This document shows positions 49,590 to 57,248 of a DNA stretch of 64,000 nucleotides, piece after piece. Numbering within the stretch: the first letter of the stretch is position 1; the number at the start of each line of letters is the position of its first letter. A model generated the notes under the pieces. It saw only the letters and a list, made by a program, of their open reading frames with translations. It was not told where the DNA came from and did no database searches. Source of the stretch: an uncultured Verrucomicrobiales bacterium (lineage in GTDB: Bacteria; Verrucomicrobiota; Verrucomicrobiia; Verrucomicrobiales; Akkermansiaceae); assembly GCA_937928545.1 (NCBI GenBank), contig CALGJQ010000014.1:1-64000 (forward strand), in the 5' to 3' direction. Both the position numbers and the translations under genes were made by a program.

Positions 49590-50090
49590 TTAGTCCCACC
49601 AAAAGTGGAATAAGTTCTCTTTCATAACAGGTGCGAAAATTGAATGTTCTCCATCCGATTCAGACAAATACCGTTCGAGCCCAGCTTGCATCATCTCGGT
49701 GTCAGAAAACAATGCGGTGATTCTTTCCAATTCATTCTCTGTGATTTGGCGGTTGAACCTAAGCTTCAATCCAGCGGAGTCAGCGAAGGTTGGGCGAAAC
49801 GGGATAATCTTCCCGATTTCAGTCGCCTTGCTGGTTACAAGCGCAACTGTTTCTTTCACGCTGTGTCCGTAGCTGATGCTGGAATGAGAACCTACTCCAA
49901 ACTCCTGGATGATCTCGGCGAGAGGGGTTTCGGCAGGAATTGAGTATAGTCGATGCCCCGCATCAGCTTCGTGTGCCCCGTAGATGTTGATCAATGATGA
50001 ATTGGGATTCTCGGGTGGATCAGAATAGATCTGATCGTGAGGAAGGGGTTCACTGGCCGTCCAACCATCGGGGAGATTCATAAAATCCAT
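49590..50090 (-). CDS. Hypothetical protein
   Basis: A 166-aa protein that I do not recognise. It starts at ATG 50090 (MDFMNLPDGWTASEPLP) or at ATG 50081. It has no signal peptide or membrane segment. The composition is mixed alpha/beta: SLINIYGAHEADAGHRLYSIPAETPLAEIIQEFGVGSH, then LKLRFNRQITENELERITALFSD, and ends with an aromatic cluster (ENLFHFWWD). It looks like an immunity-type or SMI1-like small protein by general character only. It lies 83 bp downstream of another unknown gene on the same strand. Base composition is more AT-rich than the flanking genes, suggesting acquisition. Confidence 0.65.
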   Translation of the reverse strand: MDFMNLPDGWTASEPLPHDQIYSDPPENPNSSLINIYGAHEADAGHRLYSIPAETPLAEIIQEFGVGSHSSISYGHSVKETVALVTSKATEIGKIIPFRPTFADSAGLKLRFNRQITENELERITALFSDTEMMQAGLERYLSESDGEHSIFAPVMKENLFHFWWD

Positions 50091-50173
50091 GTCATTGAAG
50101 CTAAGGCTTAGGGGAATCCAAGCGAGTCCAAATCTGTAAATCGAAAACCAAACTTCGAGTTCGAAGGATTTGT

Positions 50174-50626
50174 TCAGAGACGTTCGTGGGGAGCAATCAA
50201 CGACATGATTGTCTTGAATAGTTCCGATGATCTTAGCACCTCGGAATCTTCCTTCATGGAGTAGTAGTGGATACTTGATTGCTGGTCTCCATCGTAAACG
50301 GCGATGGTATGACAGAGAGTGTTTGTCTTATCATCTCGTGTGATGCCATTCGCCTTCTCAGAGTGATCACACCAAAGTGCAGTGTCGTCCAAGCAGTGGT
50401 CTGGAGCGCATTCTTTGATACTGGCAACCTCATCGAAAAGTGATTCGGCCAAATCGACACTGATTTCGAATTCAAAGCTTTTTGAAGGATTTCGTCTCCA
50501 CGGAAATCCTTTCATAGGATAGGTCATCATCGCTCCGCACTTCCCATCCCGTGTGAGAGCAAATTGGCATCTTGCGAGCATTCGGGACTCTTCACCCGGT
50601 CTAAAATATTGAAGATGTTCGTCCAC
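50174..50626 (-). CDS. Hypothetical protein
   Basis: A 150-aa protein with no recognised family. The start is GTG 50626 (MDEHLQYFRPGEESRMLARC). It has no signal peptide or membrane helix. Features: a Cys-containing N-terminal part (MLARCQFALTRDGKCGAMMTYPMKG), a central FDEVASIKECAPDHCLDDTALWCDHSEK stretch with three more Cys and two His that could bind a metal, and a C-terminal SSIHYYSMKEDSEVLRSSELFKTIMSLI helix. Lower GC than flanking genes. Paired with the gene at 49590-50090. The function might be related to the neighbour; nothing in the sequence proves it. Confidence 0.6.
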   Translation of the reverse strand: MDEHLQYFRPGEESRMLARCQFALTRDGKCGAMMTYPMKGFPWRRNPSKSFEFEISVDLAESLFDEVASIKECAPDHCLDDTALWCDHSEKANGITRDDKTNTLCHTIAVYDGDQQSSIHYYSMKEDSEVLRSSELFKTIMSLIAPHERL

Positions 50627-50757
50627 GTGGTTCTCCTAGCTTTGCGTTTAACTTGTCTCTGAGCGTGACGAGATCTTGCGCTGTAAATCAAAGGGTGAGG
50701 CCTCTACGAATTACTTCACTTTCAGATGGCGGATGAGAGTGGCGTCCTACTAAGCGA

Positions 50758-50783
50758 AGCGGCGGGACGCCGCGGCTCCTTGT
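50758..50783. repeat. Family C palindromic repeat
   Basis: agcggcgggacgccgcggctcc: arms GCGGCG/CGCCGC around GGA with the GCTCC flank. It sits directly before the end of the DUF1080 gene, as other copies do at gene ends. Confidence 0.75.
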
Positions 50784-50786
50784 TCC

Positions 50787-51635
50787 TTACTTGAGGACCG
50801 CTTTGATTTCAGCGGGGAAGTCGGTGATGGGGGTGAGCTTGATGTCACGGTAGTAGATCTCGGCGGCTTCGGATTGGATTTGGATCTGGCCTTTGGTGAG
50901 GGGGGCTTCGCCGTGGGGAGTTTTTTGGCGGGTGTTGAGGAGGACCATGTTGATGGAGCCGTTGACGACGTGGACCATTTTGTCGCCGATGGTGTAAATC
51001 TCGACGGTGTTCCATTCGCCGTGGGGCATTTCTTTTGAGCTGCCGCGCTGGGCGGTATTGGAGACGATACGGTGAGGGGCGCCGGGTTGGTAAACGGGGC
51101 GTTTTCCTTCTTCGGGGATGATGGATGGGATGTCGGCGATGGTGCCGGCAAGGGCGAAGAAGTCACCGACGTCTTTCTCCTGAATTTGGCATTCGAGACA
51201 GCGTTTCCAGACTTTCCAAAAGGCTCCGTGCGGGCCGACGCAATGAAGGAGGAGGCCGGAGTCGCGGCGTTTTTTGAGGCGGGGTTCCCATTTTTGGTCG
51301 CCCCATTTGAACTGGAGAGTGAGGTGGTAGTTTTCAAACTCTTCCTTGGTGGTGAGGCCGCCGTAAATTTGGCCAGTGATTTTGAGGACGGGCTTGCCGT
51401 CTTCCTCGATCATGGAGAAGACGCCGAGAGGGTCGTTTTCAAAACCGAGTGGGGTCCCTTTGGTAGAGTCCTCGCTTTTGCTTTGAGGAAGGCCGGGGAT
51501 CTTGACGGTCTTGTGGGGGATGCCCATCCAGATGTTCCACTGGCTGAGGTCGGCGTCGAGAAGATCGCGAGTCTCCTTGGGTGATTGGCCAAAGGCGAAG
51601 CCTGTGAGGGCGAGGAGAAGACAGGGAAGCTTCAT
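50787..51635 (-). CDS. Secreted DUF1080 (3-keto-disaccharide hydrolase-type) protein
   Basis: 282 aa with signal peptide MKLPCLLLALTGFAFG. The DUF1080 jelly-roll fold is recognised from LLDADLSQWNIWMG, LKITGQIYGGLTTKEEFENYHLTLQFKWGD, RRDSGLLLHCVG and the ending HVVNGSINMVLLNTRQ...TKGQIQIQSEAAEIYYRDIKLTPI. DUF1080 proteins of this phylum are commonly encoded near sulfatases and are linked to glycan degradation. The enzyme is probably periplasmic. It is followed upstream on the same strand (about 10 bp) by a DUF6580 membrane protein, forming a short operon. Confidence 0.92.
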   Translation of the reverse strand: MKLPCLLLALTGFAFGQSPKETRDLLDADLSQWNIWMGIPHKTVKIPGLPQSKSEDSTKGTPLGFENDPLGVFSMIEEDGKPVLKITGQIYGGLTTKEEFENYHLTLQFKWGDQKWEPRLKKRRDSGLLLHCVGPHGAFWKVWKRCLECQIQEKDVGDFFALAGTIADIPSIIPEEGKRPVYQPGAPHRIVSNTAQRGSSKEMPHGEWNTVEIYTIGDKMVHVVNGSINMVLLNTRQKTPHGEAPLTKGQIQIQSEAAEIYYRDIKLTPITDFPAEIKAVLK

Positions 51636-51645
51636 GATGATTTTA

Positions 51646-52209
51646 TTAGGAAGCAGCTTGGAGCGCGCGCTTTTGGTAGGCCGCAGGAACGGCTGAAGTG
51701 GCGAAAAGGAAGATGGCGGTGAAGAGTGATTGGGCGATCATGGCATTGCGGAAGAAGACCCAAGTGGGAGCGTAGCCGGGGAGGCCCGTCCAGAGGGCTT
51801 GGACGAGCGTGGCGAGGGATTTAGGAGCGTAAAGGGGGTCGAAAGCCCAGCTTAGGGTGTTTGTGATGAAGTAGAAGGCGATGGCGCTTGCGAGAGAACC
51901 GAGGAAGACACGGCCGGGCTTGGCGTTTTTGAAGAAAGTGGCGAGACCGATCATGGCGGCGAAGCCGATGAAGGGGACGAGCAGTTGGGCGCTCATCTCG
52001 TAGCCCTGCGCGATGCTGGTGATGGGATAAGTGATGAACCAAGCGAGGGCTGGAAGAATAATGCCGCGCCAGCCAAAGAGGGCCATGCCACAGAAGAAGA
52101 GAGCGCCGAGAGGCTGGAAATTGACGAGGGAATCGGAAGTCATCGCTCCGAGAACACGGGCGAGGCCGAGAACGATGACAAAGACGATGAAGGGTAGTGC
52201 TCGCTGCAT
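51646..52209 (-). CDS. DUF6580 family membrane protein
   Basis: A 187-aa integral membrane protein with five or six hydrophobic helices (from about residue 5, 30, 55, 80, 105 and 155). The family pattern is FIVFVIVLGLARVLG, NFQPLGALFFCGMALFGWRGIILPALAWFITYPITS and FITNTLSWAFDP...LVQALWTGLPGYAPTWVFFRN. These match DUF6580-type proteins (S component-like, possibly vitamin uptake; inference). It starts ATG 52209 and precedes the DUF1080 gene by 10 bp. It is divergent from a sulfatase, with about 85 bp between. Confidence 0.85.
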   Translation of the reverse strand: MQRALPFIVFVIVLGLARVLGAMTSDSLVNFQPLGALFFCGMALFGWRGIILPALAWFITYPITSIAQGYEMSAQLLVPFIGFAAMIGLATFFKNAKPGRVFLGSLASAIAFYFITNTLSWAFDPLYAPKSLATLVQALWTGLPGYAPTWVFFRNAMIAQSLFTAIFLFATSAVPAAYQKRALQAAS

Positions 52210-52294
52210 GTTGGTTCTTTAAGGGAAGGATGGAGGGAATGGAATTGTAGAATTCAAGAAAGGGAGTTGGGAGCTAGGAACTCTAGAGGGTAGA

Positions 52295-54037
52295 ATGAGA
52301 CTTATGAAGTGGAGTTTCTTACTCATTGTGACCTTGCTTATGAATCTCTCAGCTCGGGATCGGCCAAATGTGGTAGTGTTTTTATCAGATGATCAGGGCT
52401 GGGGTGATTTGAGTCATTCGGGGAATCAGGATTTGAAGACGCCCAATATCGATTCGCTGGCGAGGGATGGGGTGAGCTTTGATCGGTTTTTTGTGTGTCC
52501 GGTGTGTTCTCCGACGCGCGCGGAGTTTTTGACGGGAAGGTATCATCCTCGATCGAACGTTTATTCCACCTCGGCAGGGGGTGAACGGATGGATCTGGAT
52601 GAAACGACCGTGGCGGATCTTTTCAAAGCGGCAGGATACGCGACGGGAGCTTTTGGGAAATGGCACAATGGGATGCAGTTTCCGTATCATCCGAATGGGC
52701 GAGGGTTTGAGACCTTCTACGGATTTTGCAGCGGGCATTGGGGCGATTATTTTTCGCCGATGCTGGAGCGGAATGGTGAGATCGTGAGGGGCGAGGGATT
52801 TTGTATCGATGACTTCACGAATGAGGCAATGGATTTCATGGAGAAGTCACAAGAGGCGGGGAAGCCCTTCTTTGCCTACTTGCCCTACAATACGCCGCAT
52901 TCCCCGATGCAGGTTCCTGATGAATATTGGGAGAGCTTTGAGAAGAAGGAATTGCAGATGTTTGAGCCGAACAATCATCTGCGTTGCGCCTTGGCGATGT
53001 GCGAGAATCTCGATTGGAACGTGGGGCGGGTTCTGAAGAAGTTGGAAGAAATGGAGGTGGCCGAGAATACCATCGTGGTTTGGTTTCATGACAATGGACC
53101 GAATGGGGTTCGTTGGAATGGGGGGATGAAAGGGAAGAAGGGATCGGTCGAAGAAGGGGGATGCCGGAGTCCGCTTTTTATCAAGTGGCCGGGCGGGATC
53201 AAGGCGGGGCTAGAGGTGAGGAAGATTGCTTCGGCGCGGGATTTGTTGCCGACTCTTTGTGAGCTGGTGGGTGTGAATGAGAGGCCAAAGAAGGCATTGG
53301 ATGGGAAGAGTTTGGTACCATTGATCAAGGATCCCGAGGCGAAGTGGGAGGATCGTATTTTTGTGAGCCAGTGGGGAAAGAAATTCGGAGTGCGTTCCCA
53401 GACTCATCGGCTGGGGCAGAAGGGAGAGCTCTATGACATGCTGCGAGATCCAGAGCAAAAGGAGCCGATTGAAGATGAGGAAGTCAGGACGCGGCTTGAG
53501 GAAGTCCTAGCGGAGTATCAAAAAGAAATGCTGCCGGGCTATGGGAAGAAGCATGAGACACGGCCCTTTGTGATGGCTCATCCTAGCTCCTCGCGAACTC
53601 AGCTGCCGGCGCGAGATGCGGTGGCGACGGGAGAGATTAAGCGCTCGAGTGTTCATCCCAATGACTCTTACTTTTTCAATTGGACGCGCAAAGAAGACCA
53701 AATTCTATGGAAGGCGAGCGCGGGTGAGTCTGGGAAATTTGCGGTGAAGATTTTCTATGCGGCCAAAAGCGGGGGAGCGAAGTGTCGCCTGAGCTTTAAA
53801 GATGCTCGGCTCGATTTCACAATCCCAGAAGCTCATGATGTTCCTCTACAGGGTGAGAAAGAAGACCGCTCACCAAGAACAGAATCCTACACCAAAGACT
53901 GGAAAGAATTGGAAGTCGGAGAGATTGAACTTCGAGAAGGGGAGGGAGAATTGATTCTCAAAGCGCTCGAGATTCCGGGGGAAGAAGCGATGGAATTGCG
54001 CCTCATTACCCTTCAAAAAATTAAATCGCGCCAATAA
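52295..54037 (+). CDS. Secreted sulfatase with C-terminal extension
   Basis: 580 aa with signal peptide MRLMKWSFLLIVTLLMNLSA. Motifs: NVVVFLSDDQGWGDLSHSGN, formylglycine motif C71-SPTR in CPVCSPTRAEFLTGRY, GKWHNGMQFPYHPNGRG, AYLPYNTPHSPMQ, WFHDNGPNG and KGKKGSVEEGGCRSPLF. The last 150 residues (NDSYFFNWTRKEDQILWKASAGES...) form an extra beta-rich module, possibly carbohydrate-binding. The stop codon at 54035-54037 lies inside the repeat array that controls the next gene. It sits beside the DUF1080 gene (divergent), as is typical for polysaccharide-use loci. Confidence 0.93.
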   Translation: MRLMKWSFLLIVTLLMNLSARDRPNVVVFLSDDQGWGDLSHSGNQDLKTPNIDSLARDGVSFDRFFVCPVCSPTRAEFLTGRYHPRSNVYSTSAGGERMDLDETTVADLFKAAGYATGAFGKWHNGMQFPYHPNGRGFETFYGFCSGHWGDYFSPMLERNGEIVRGEGFCIDDFTNEAMDFMEKSQEAGKPFFAYLPYNTPHSPMQVPDEYWESFEKKELQMFEPNNHLRCALAMCENLDWNVGRVLKKLEEMEVAENTIVVWFHDNGPNGVRWNGGMKGKKGSVEEGGCRSPLFIKWPGGIKAGLEVRKIASARDLLPTLCELVGVNERPKKALDGKSLVPLIKDPEAKWEDRIFVSQWGKKFGVRSQTHRLGQKGELYDMLRDPEQKEPIEDEEVRTRLEEVLAEYQKEMLPGYGKKHETRPFVMAHPSSSRTQLPARDAVATGEIKRSSVHPNDSYFFNWTRKEDQILWKASAGESGKFAVKIFYAAKSGGAKCRLSFKDARLDFTIPEAHDVPLQGEKEDRSPRTESYTKDWKELEVGEIELREGEGELILKALEIPGEEAMELRLITLQKIKSRQ

Positions 54038-54120
54038 TCGCGCCATAAATGGCGTAATTCGAGTGAAATGGGCAAAAAACTCTTTAATTGTGCCATTATT
54101 GTGCCATTATTTGGCGCGAT
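54025..54120. promoter_or_regulatory. Array of six operator-like repeats upstream of the Fic gene
   Basis: Related decamers: ATCGCGCCAA (54025-54034), ATCGCGCCAT (54037-54046), an inverted ATGGCG (54049-54054), two direct ATTGTGCCATT copies (54087-54097 and 54098-54108), and the inverted TTGGCGCGAT (54111-54120, exact reverse complement of the first). The array straddles the sulfatase stop and the Fic start codon. It is a likely binding site for the Fic protein's own DNA-binding domain. Confidence 0.7.
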
Positions 54121-55555
54121 GTCGAAAGTCAGTGATAAAGAGATTCAGGGGATTATCAAAGAATTCCAATCTCAGGGAGCTTCCTTACAAGAACTATCTG
54201 AGCGACTTAGTGGGCAGATCACACGCCGGACCTTACAGCGAAGGCTCCAAGAACTCGTTCAAACTGGAGAGATCAAGAAGCTCGGGAAGGCGCGGGCCAC
54301 GCGTTATCGTCATGTCCAGAAATTTAAGCTCAACCAGAAACCACCTAGCTCCATCGTAAGCGAGGACATCGTTCCCTTCAATGCCCCAAAAACACCCAAA
54401 GATGACACGAGCAACGGACCAAGCTACAGTTCCGTCTCTCGGAAAATCGTAAACATCGTCCGCGCTCCGCAAGAAACCCGGAAAGCAGTAGGCTATCGTC
54501 GGGAATTTTTAGACTCCTATCGGCCCAACGAAACCTACTACCTTCCTCAGGAATTGCGCCAGCGGCTCATCAAAGTTGGCCGGAATGAACACTACGACAG
54601 TTTGCCCGCCGGAACACATGCGAGGCAGATCTTTGATCGACTCATTATCGACCTTTCTTGGAACTCCAGCCGCCTCGAAGGGAATACCTTCTCACTACTG
54701 GAAACCGACTACCTTTTAGAGCAAGGCAAGTCTGATGAACCGCATCGGGCTCGGGAAGCCATCATGATTTTTAATCATAAAACCGCCATCGAAATGATGG
54801 TTGAGAATACCGGACATCTTGGTTTCAACCGATACACTATGATGAACCTCCATGCGGCCCTGACCGAAGACCTTATGGAGAAAGCGAGCTCTGAAGGAGC
54901 GCTGCGGAGTATTCCGGTAGGGATTGGTGGGAGTGTTTTTCACCCAGAAAATGCGCCGCAAGTTATCGAAGAGTCCTTTGATAGTATTCTGGAAAAAGCC
55001 GAAGCGATTCGTGATCCGCTGGAGTGTGCTTTCTTTCTCATGATTCAGCTGCCCTATTTGCAGCCTTTTGAAGATGGGAACAAAAGGACCTCACGCTTGG
55101 CTGCAAACTTACCCTTGATTCAAAACAACCTTGCGCCGCTTTCCTTTGTGGGAGTTCCGGCCAAGCGATATATCGAAGGGATTCTCTCTGTGTATGAATT
55201 GAACCGAGTCGAACCCATGGTGGATGTTTTTGCCTGGGCTTACGAGCAATCGGCGGCGCGCTACATGACGATTCGTCAGGAAGTGGGTGAGCAGGATCCT
55301 GTCAAATTCCACTATCGCGATGACATTAAGGCCTGTGTCCGAGATGTCGTGGTTAAGAAGTTAGGGAAGCGGGAAGCGGCGTCGTTTTTAAAAAATTGGG
55401 CGAGCCAGAACGTGACGGCAGATAGCCGGGATTCCTTTGTTAATGTCGTCGAAGAGAGACTGCTCAGTTTGACTGAGGGGAATATCTTTCGCGTCCGGAT
55501 TTTGCCCTCTGAATTCCACGAGTGGTGGGAGCAGTGGGATCAGAAGAAGCGTTGA
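54119..55555 (+). CDS. Fic-domain protein with N-terminal winged helix and degenerate active site
   Basis: 478 aa from ATG 54119; ATG 54068 would add a peptide encoded by the repeat array, so is disfavoured. Residues 1-75 are a winged-helix DNA-binding domain (LQELSERLSGQITRRTLQRRLQELVQTGEIKKLGKARATRY). The Fic part has the class II inhibitory-helix motif SSRLEGN in NSSRLEGNTFSLLETDYLLEQG. Its active-site loop reads YLQPFEDGNKRTSRLAAN: the invariant His of HPFxxGNGR is Gln, and GNGR is GNKR. AMPylation is therefore doubtful. It is probably an autoregulated DNA-binding Fic-like regulator. Its start lies inside an operator-like array that overlaps the end of the preceding sulfatase. Confidence 0.85.
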   Translation: MSKVSDKEIQGIIKEFQSQGASLQELSERLSGQITRRTLQRRLQELVQTGEIKKLGKARATRYRHVQKFKLNQKPPSSIVSEDIVPFNAPKTPKDDTSNGPSYSSVSRKIVNIVRAPQETRKAVGYRREFLDSYRPNETYYLPQELRQRLIKVGRNEHYDSLPAGTHARQIFDRLIIDLSWNSSRLEGNTFSLLETDYLLEQGKSDEPHRAREAIMIFNHKTAIEMMVENTGHLGFNRYTMMNLHAALTEDLMEKASSEGALRSIPVGIGGSVFHPENAPQVIEESFDSILEKAEAIRDPLECAFFLMIQLPYLQPFEDGNKRTSRLAANLPLIQNNLAPLSFVGVPAKRYIEGILSVYELNRVEPMVDVFAWAYEQSAARYMTIRQEVGEQDPVKFHYRDDIKACVRDVVVKKLGKREAASFLKNWASQNVTADSRDSFVNVVEERLLSLTEGNIFRVRILPSEFHEWWEQWDQKKR

Positions 55556-55768
55556 TTTATACCACTCCGAGTTCCAAAAGAGCTGAATGTGATATTGAGG
55601 TATTTTTTGAACGAGCGCTTTGCGATTTAGCGAGAGCCGGGCGCTTTCTTGAGATGGCGGCGTTTTTCCTCAGTTGTGGTCTCCAGACCACGCCCTCGTC
55701 ATGCCTTGCCATTTCAAGAAATCATTCCGGCATTCTGCTCTTTTGAAACTCTACTTGGTATTACGGGC

Positions 55769-57154
55769 TTACTTTTTGATTCCGAGGTAGTTGAGGACGT
55801 CGTCGTAGAAGCCGCTTTGGTTGGCGTAGAGAGCGTAATTTTTGGCGCTTTCGAACCACTTTCGGGTTGAGGGTTTCACTTGTTTGGCGGACTTGATGAG
55901 GTCCTTACCGGTGAGCGGGATGATCTTGCCCTTCTTCATGGCCTCTTCGAGTTTTGACTCGGTGGCGCGATCGAATACGGCGCGGAGGTCGGCACCTGAA
56001 AAGCCATCGCATCGTTTGGCAACGGCGGCTTCCTCGAGTGAAACCACTGGTTTCTCCTTGGAGTGAATGCGGAGGATCTCCTCTCGGGCAACTTGATCGG
56101 GTGGGGGCACGAAGATGAGCCGGTCGAAGCGGCCTGGTCGGAGGAAGGCTCCATCGAGATGCCAAGGAGCATTGGTGGCGCCCAGGATGAGGACTCCTTC
56201 GTTTGCTTCTTCTTCCCCAACTTCGGTTAGGAATTGGTTGATCAAGGTACGGCCTGCCGAGCCGCGAAGGTCGCGCCGGTCGGCGGCGAGGGCATCGATC
56301 TCATCGAAGAATAAAACAGAAGGAGCGGCTTGGCGGGCGAGTTCGAAGATCTTGTGGAGTTTTTGCTCACTTTCTCCGATGTACATGTCGAGGATTTGAT
56401 GAAGCCCGACCGAGAAAAAGTTGGCTTTGATTTCTCCCGCAGTGGCTTGGCTGAGGAGGGTCTTTCCGCATCCGGGAGGGCCATAGAGAAGAACGCCGCC
56501 GCCTGCTTTTTTCCCATAGGCCTTGAAGAGGTCGGGATTCTTGAGGGGGTGGATGATCTTCATGCGGATTTCCTCTTTGACCGCTTCCATTCCGCCGACG
56601 TCTTTGAATTTTTTGTCGGCTTTGACCTGAAACTCCAATTGCAGATCACGAGCGGCGACGGCATCGAGACCGCTGAAGGGATCGGCGTCGTCATCCTCTT
56701 CTTCGATGAACTCTCCGGTGGAGGTGACCATGGCTCGCTTGCCTTGGCTGGCGCTGGAGCCTCCGGCTTTGACGATTTGTTCGAGGAAGGAATCGTCCTC
56801 AAGAGAGGCGTCGTGCTCGATGGCTTTTTCGTAGTATCCGCGGGCGGCATTCGCTTCTCCTTCCTTGAAGGCAAGGCGGGCCCGCAGCATCCAGCCGGCG
56901 GCGCATTTGTCATCCATCGCGAGGAGAGATTCTAGGCGAAGAATGGCTTCAGAGGTGCGGCCTTCGAGATCAATCAAGCGGGCAATGGAAACCTGAGCGC
57001 TCGAATTCTTGGGATCTAATTTTAAAACTCGATCGAGCATTTCCCGTGAGTCCTCGAGTTCAAATTCATCCTCAAGAGCGGAGGCGATCATGAGGAGAAG
57101 TGGGACATTGTCGGGCGAGGCTTCCAAGGCGGCGCGAAGACTATCGAGATCCAT
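55769..57154 (-). CDS. TPR-AAA+ ATPase
   Basis: 461 aa. ATG 57154 (MDLDSLRAALEASPDN) was preferred over an upstream start at 57196. Residues 1-130 hold TPRs (LMIASALEDEFELEDSREMLDRVLKLDP, GWMLRARLAFKEGEANAARGYYEKAIEHD). After an acidic linker (EEEDDDAD) comes an AAA ATPase of the FtsH/Vps4/spastin branch: Walker A GPPGCGKT, Walker B SVLFFDEIDALA, sensor-1 GATNAP, arginine fingers RPGRFDRL and the second region of homology. The C-terminus forms the Vps4-like helical lid (STRKWFESAKNYALYANQSGFYDDVLNYLGI). Cytoplasmic; predicted to remodel protein complexes. Divergent from a TPR membrane protein that starts about 95 bp away. Confidence 0.93.
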   Translation of the reverse strand: MDLDSLRAALEASPDNVPLLLMIASALEDEFELEDSREMLDRVLKLDPKNSSAQVSIARLIDLEGRTSEAILRLESLLAMDDKCAAGWMLRARLAFKEGEANAARGYYEKAIEHDASLEDDSFLEQIVKAGGSSASQGKRAMVTSTGEFIEEEDDDADPFSGLDAVAARDLQLEFQVKADKKFKDVGGMEAVKEEIRMKIIHPLKNPDLFKAYGKKAGGGVLLYGPPGCGKTLLSQATAGEIKANFFSVGLHQILDMYIGESEQKLHKIFELARQAAPSVLFFDEIDALAADRRDLRGSAGRTLINQFLTEVGEEEANEGVLILGATNAPWHLDGAFLRPGRFDRLIFVPPPDQVAREEILRIHSKEKPVVSLEEAAVAKRCDGFSGADLRAVFDRATESKLEEAMKKGKIIPLTGKDLIKSAKQVKPSTRKWFESAKNYALYANQSGFYDDVLNYLGIKK

Positions 57155-57248
57155 GACACAAGGAGACTCTGTGAAAGCCGTGGTGACAAGCTTCAAGGTC
57201 TGGCTTTTCTAGCTGGTCAATGCGGGGATTCACTTGCAGGTTCGGCTT

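Noticed and set aside
54068..54121. Fic start at ATG 54068
   Set aside because: The extra N-terminus would be encoded by the operator-like repeat array and has no domain character. The winged helix begins right after ATG 54119.
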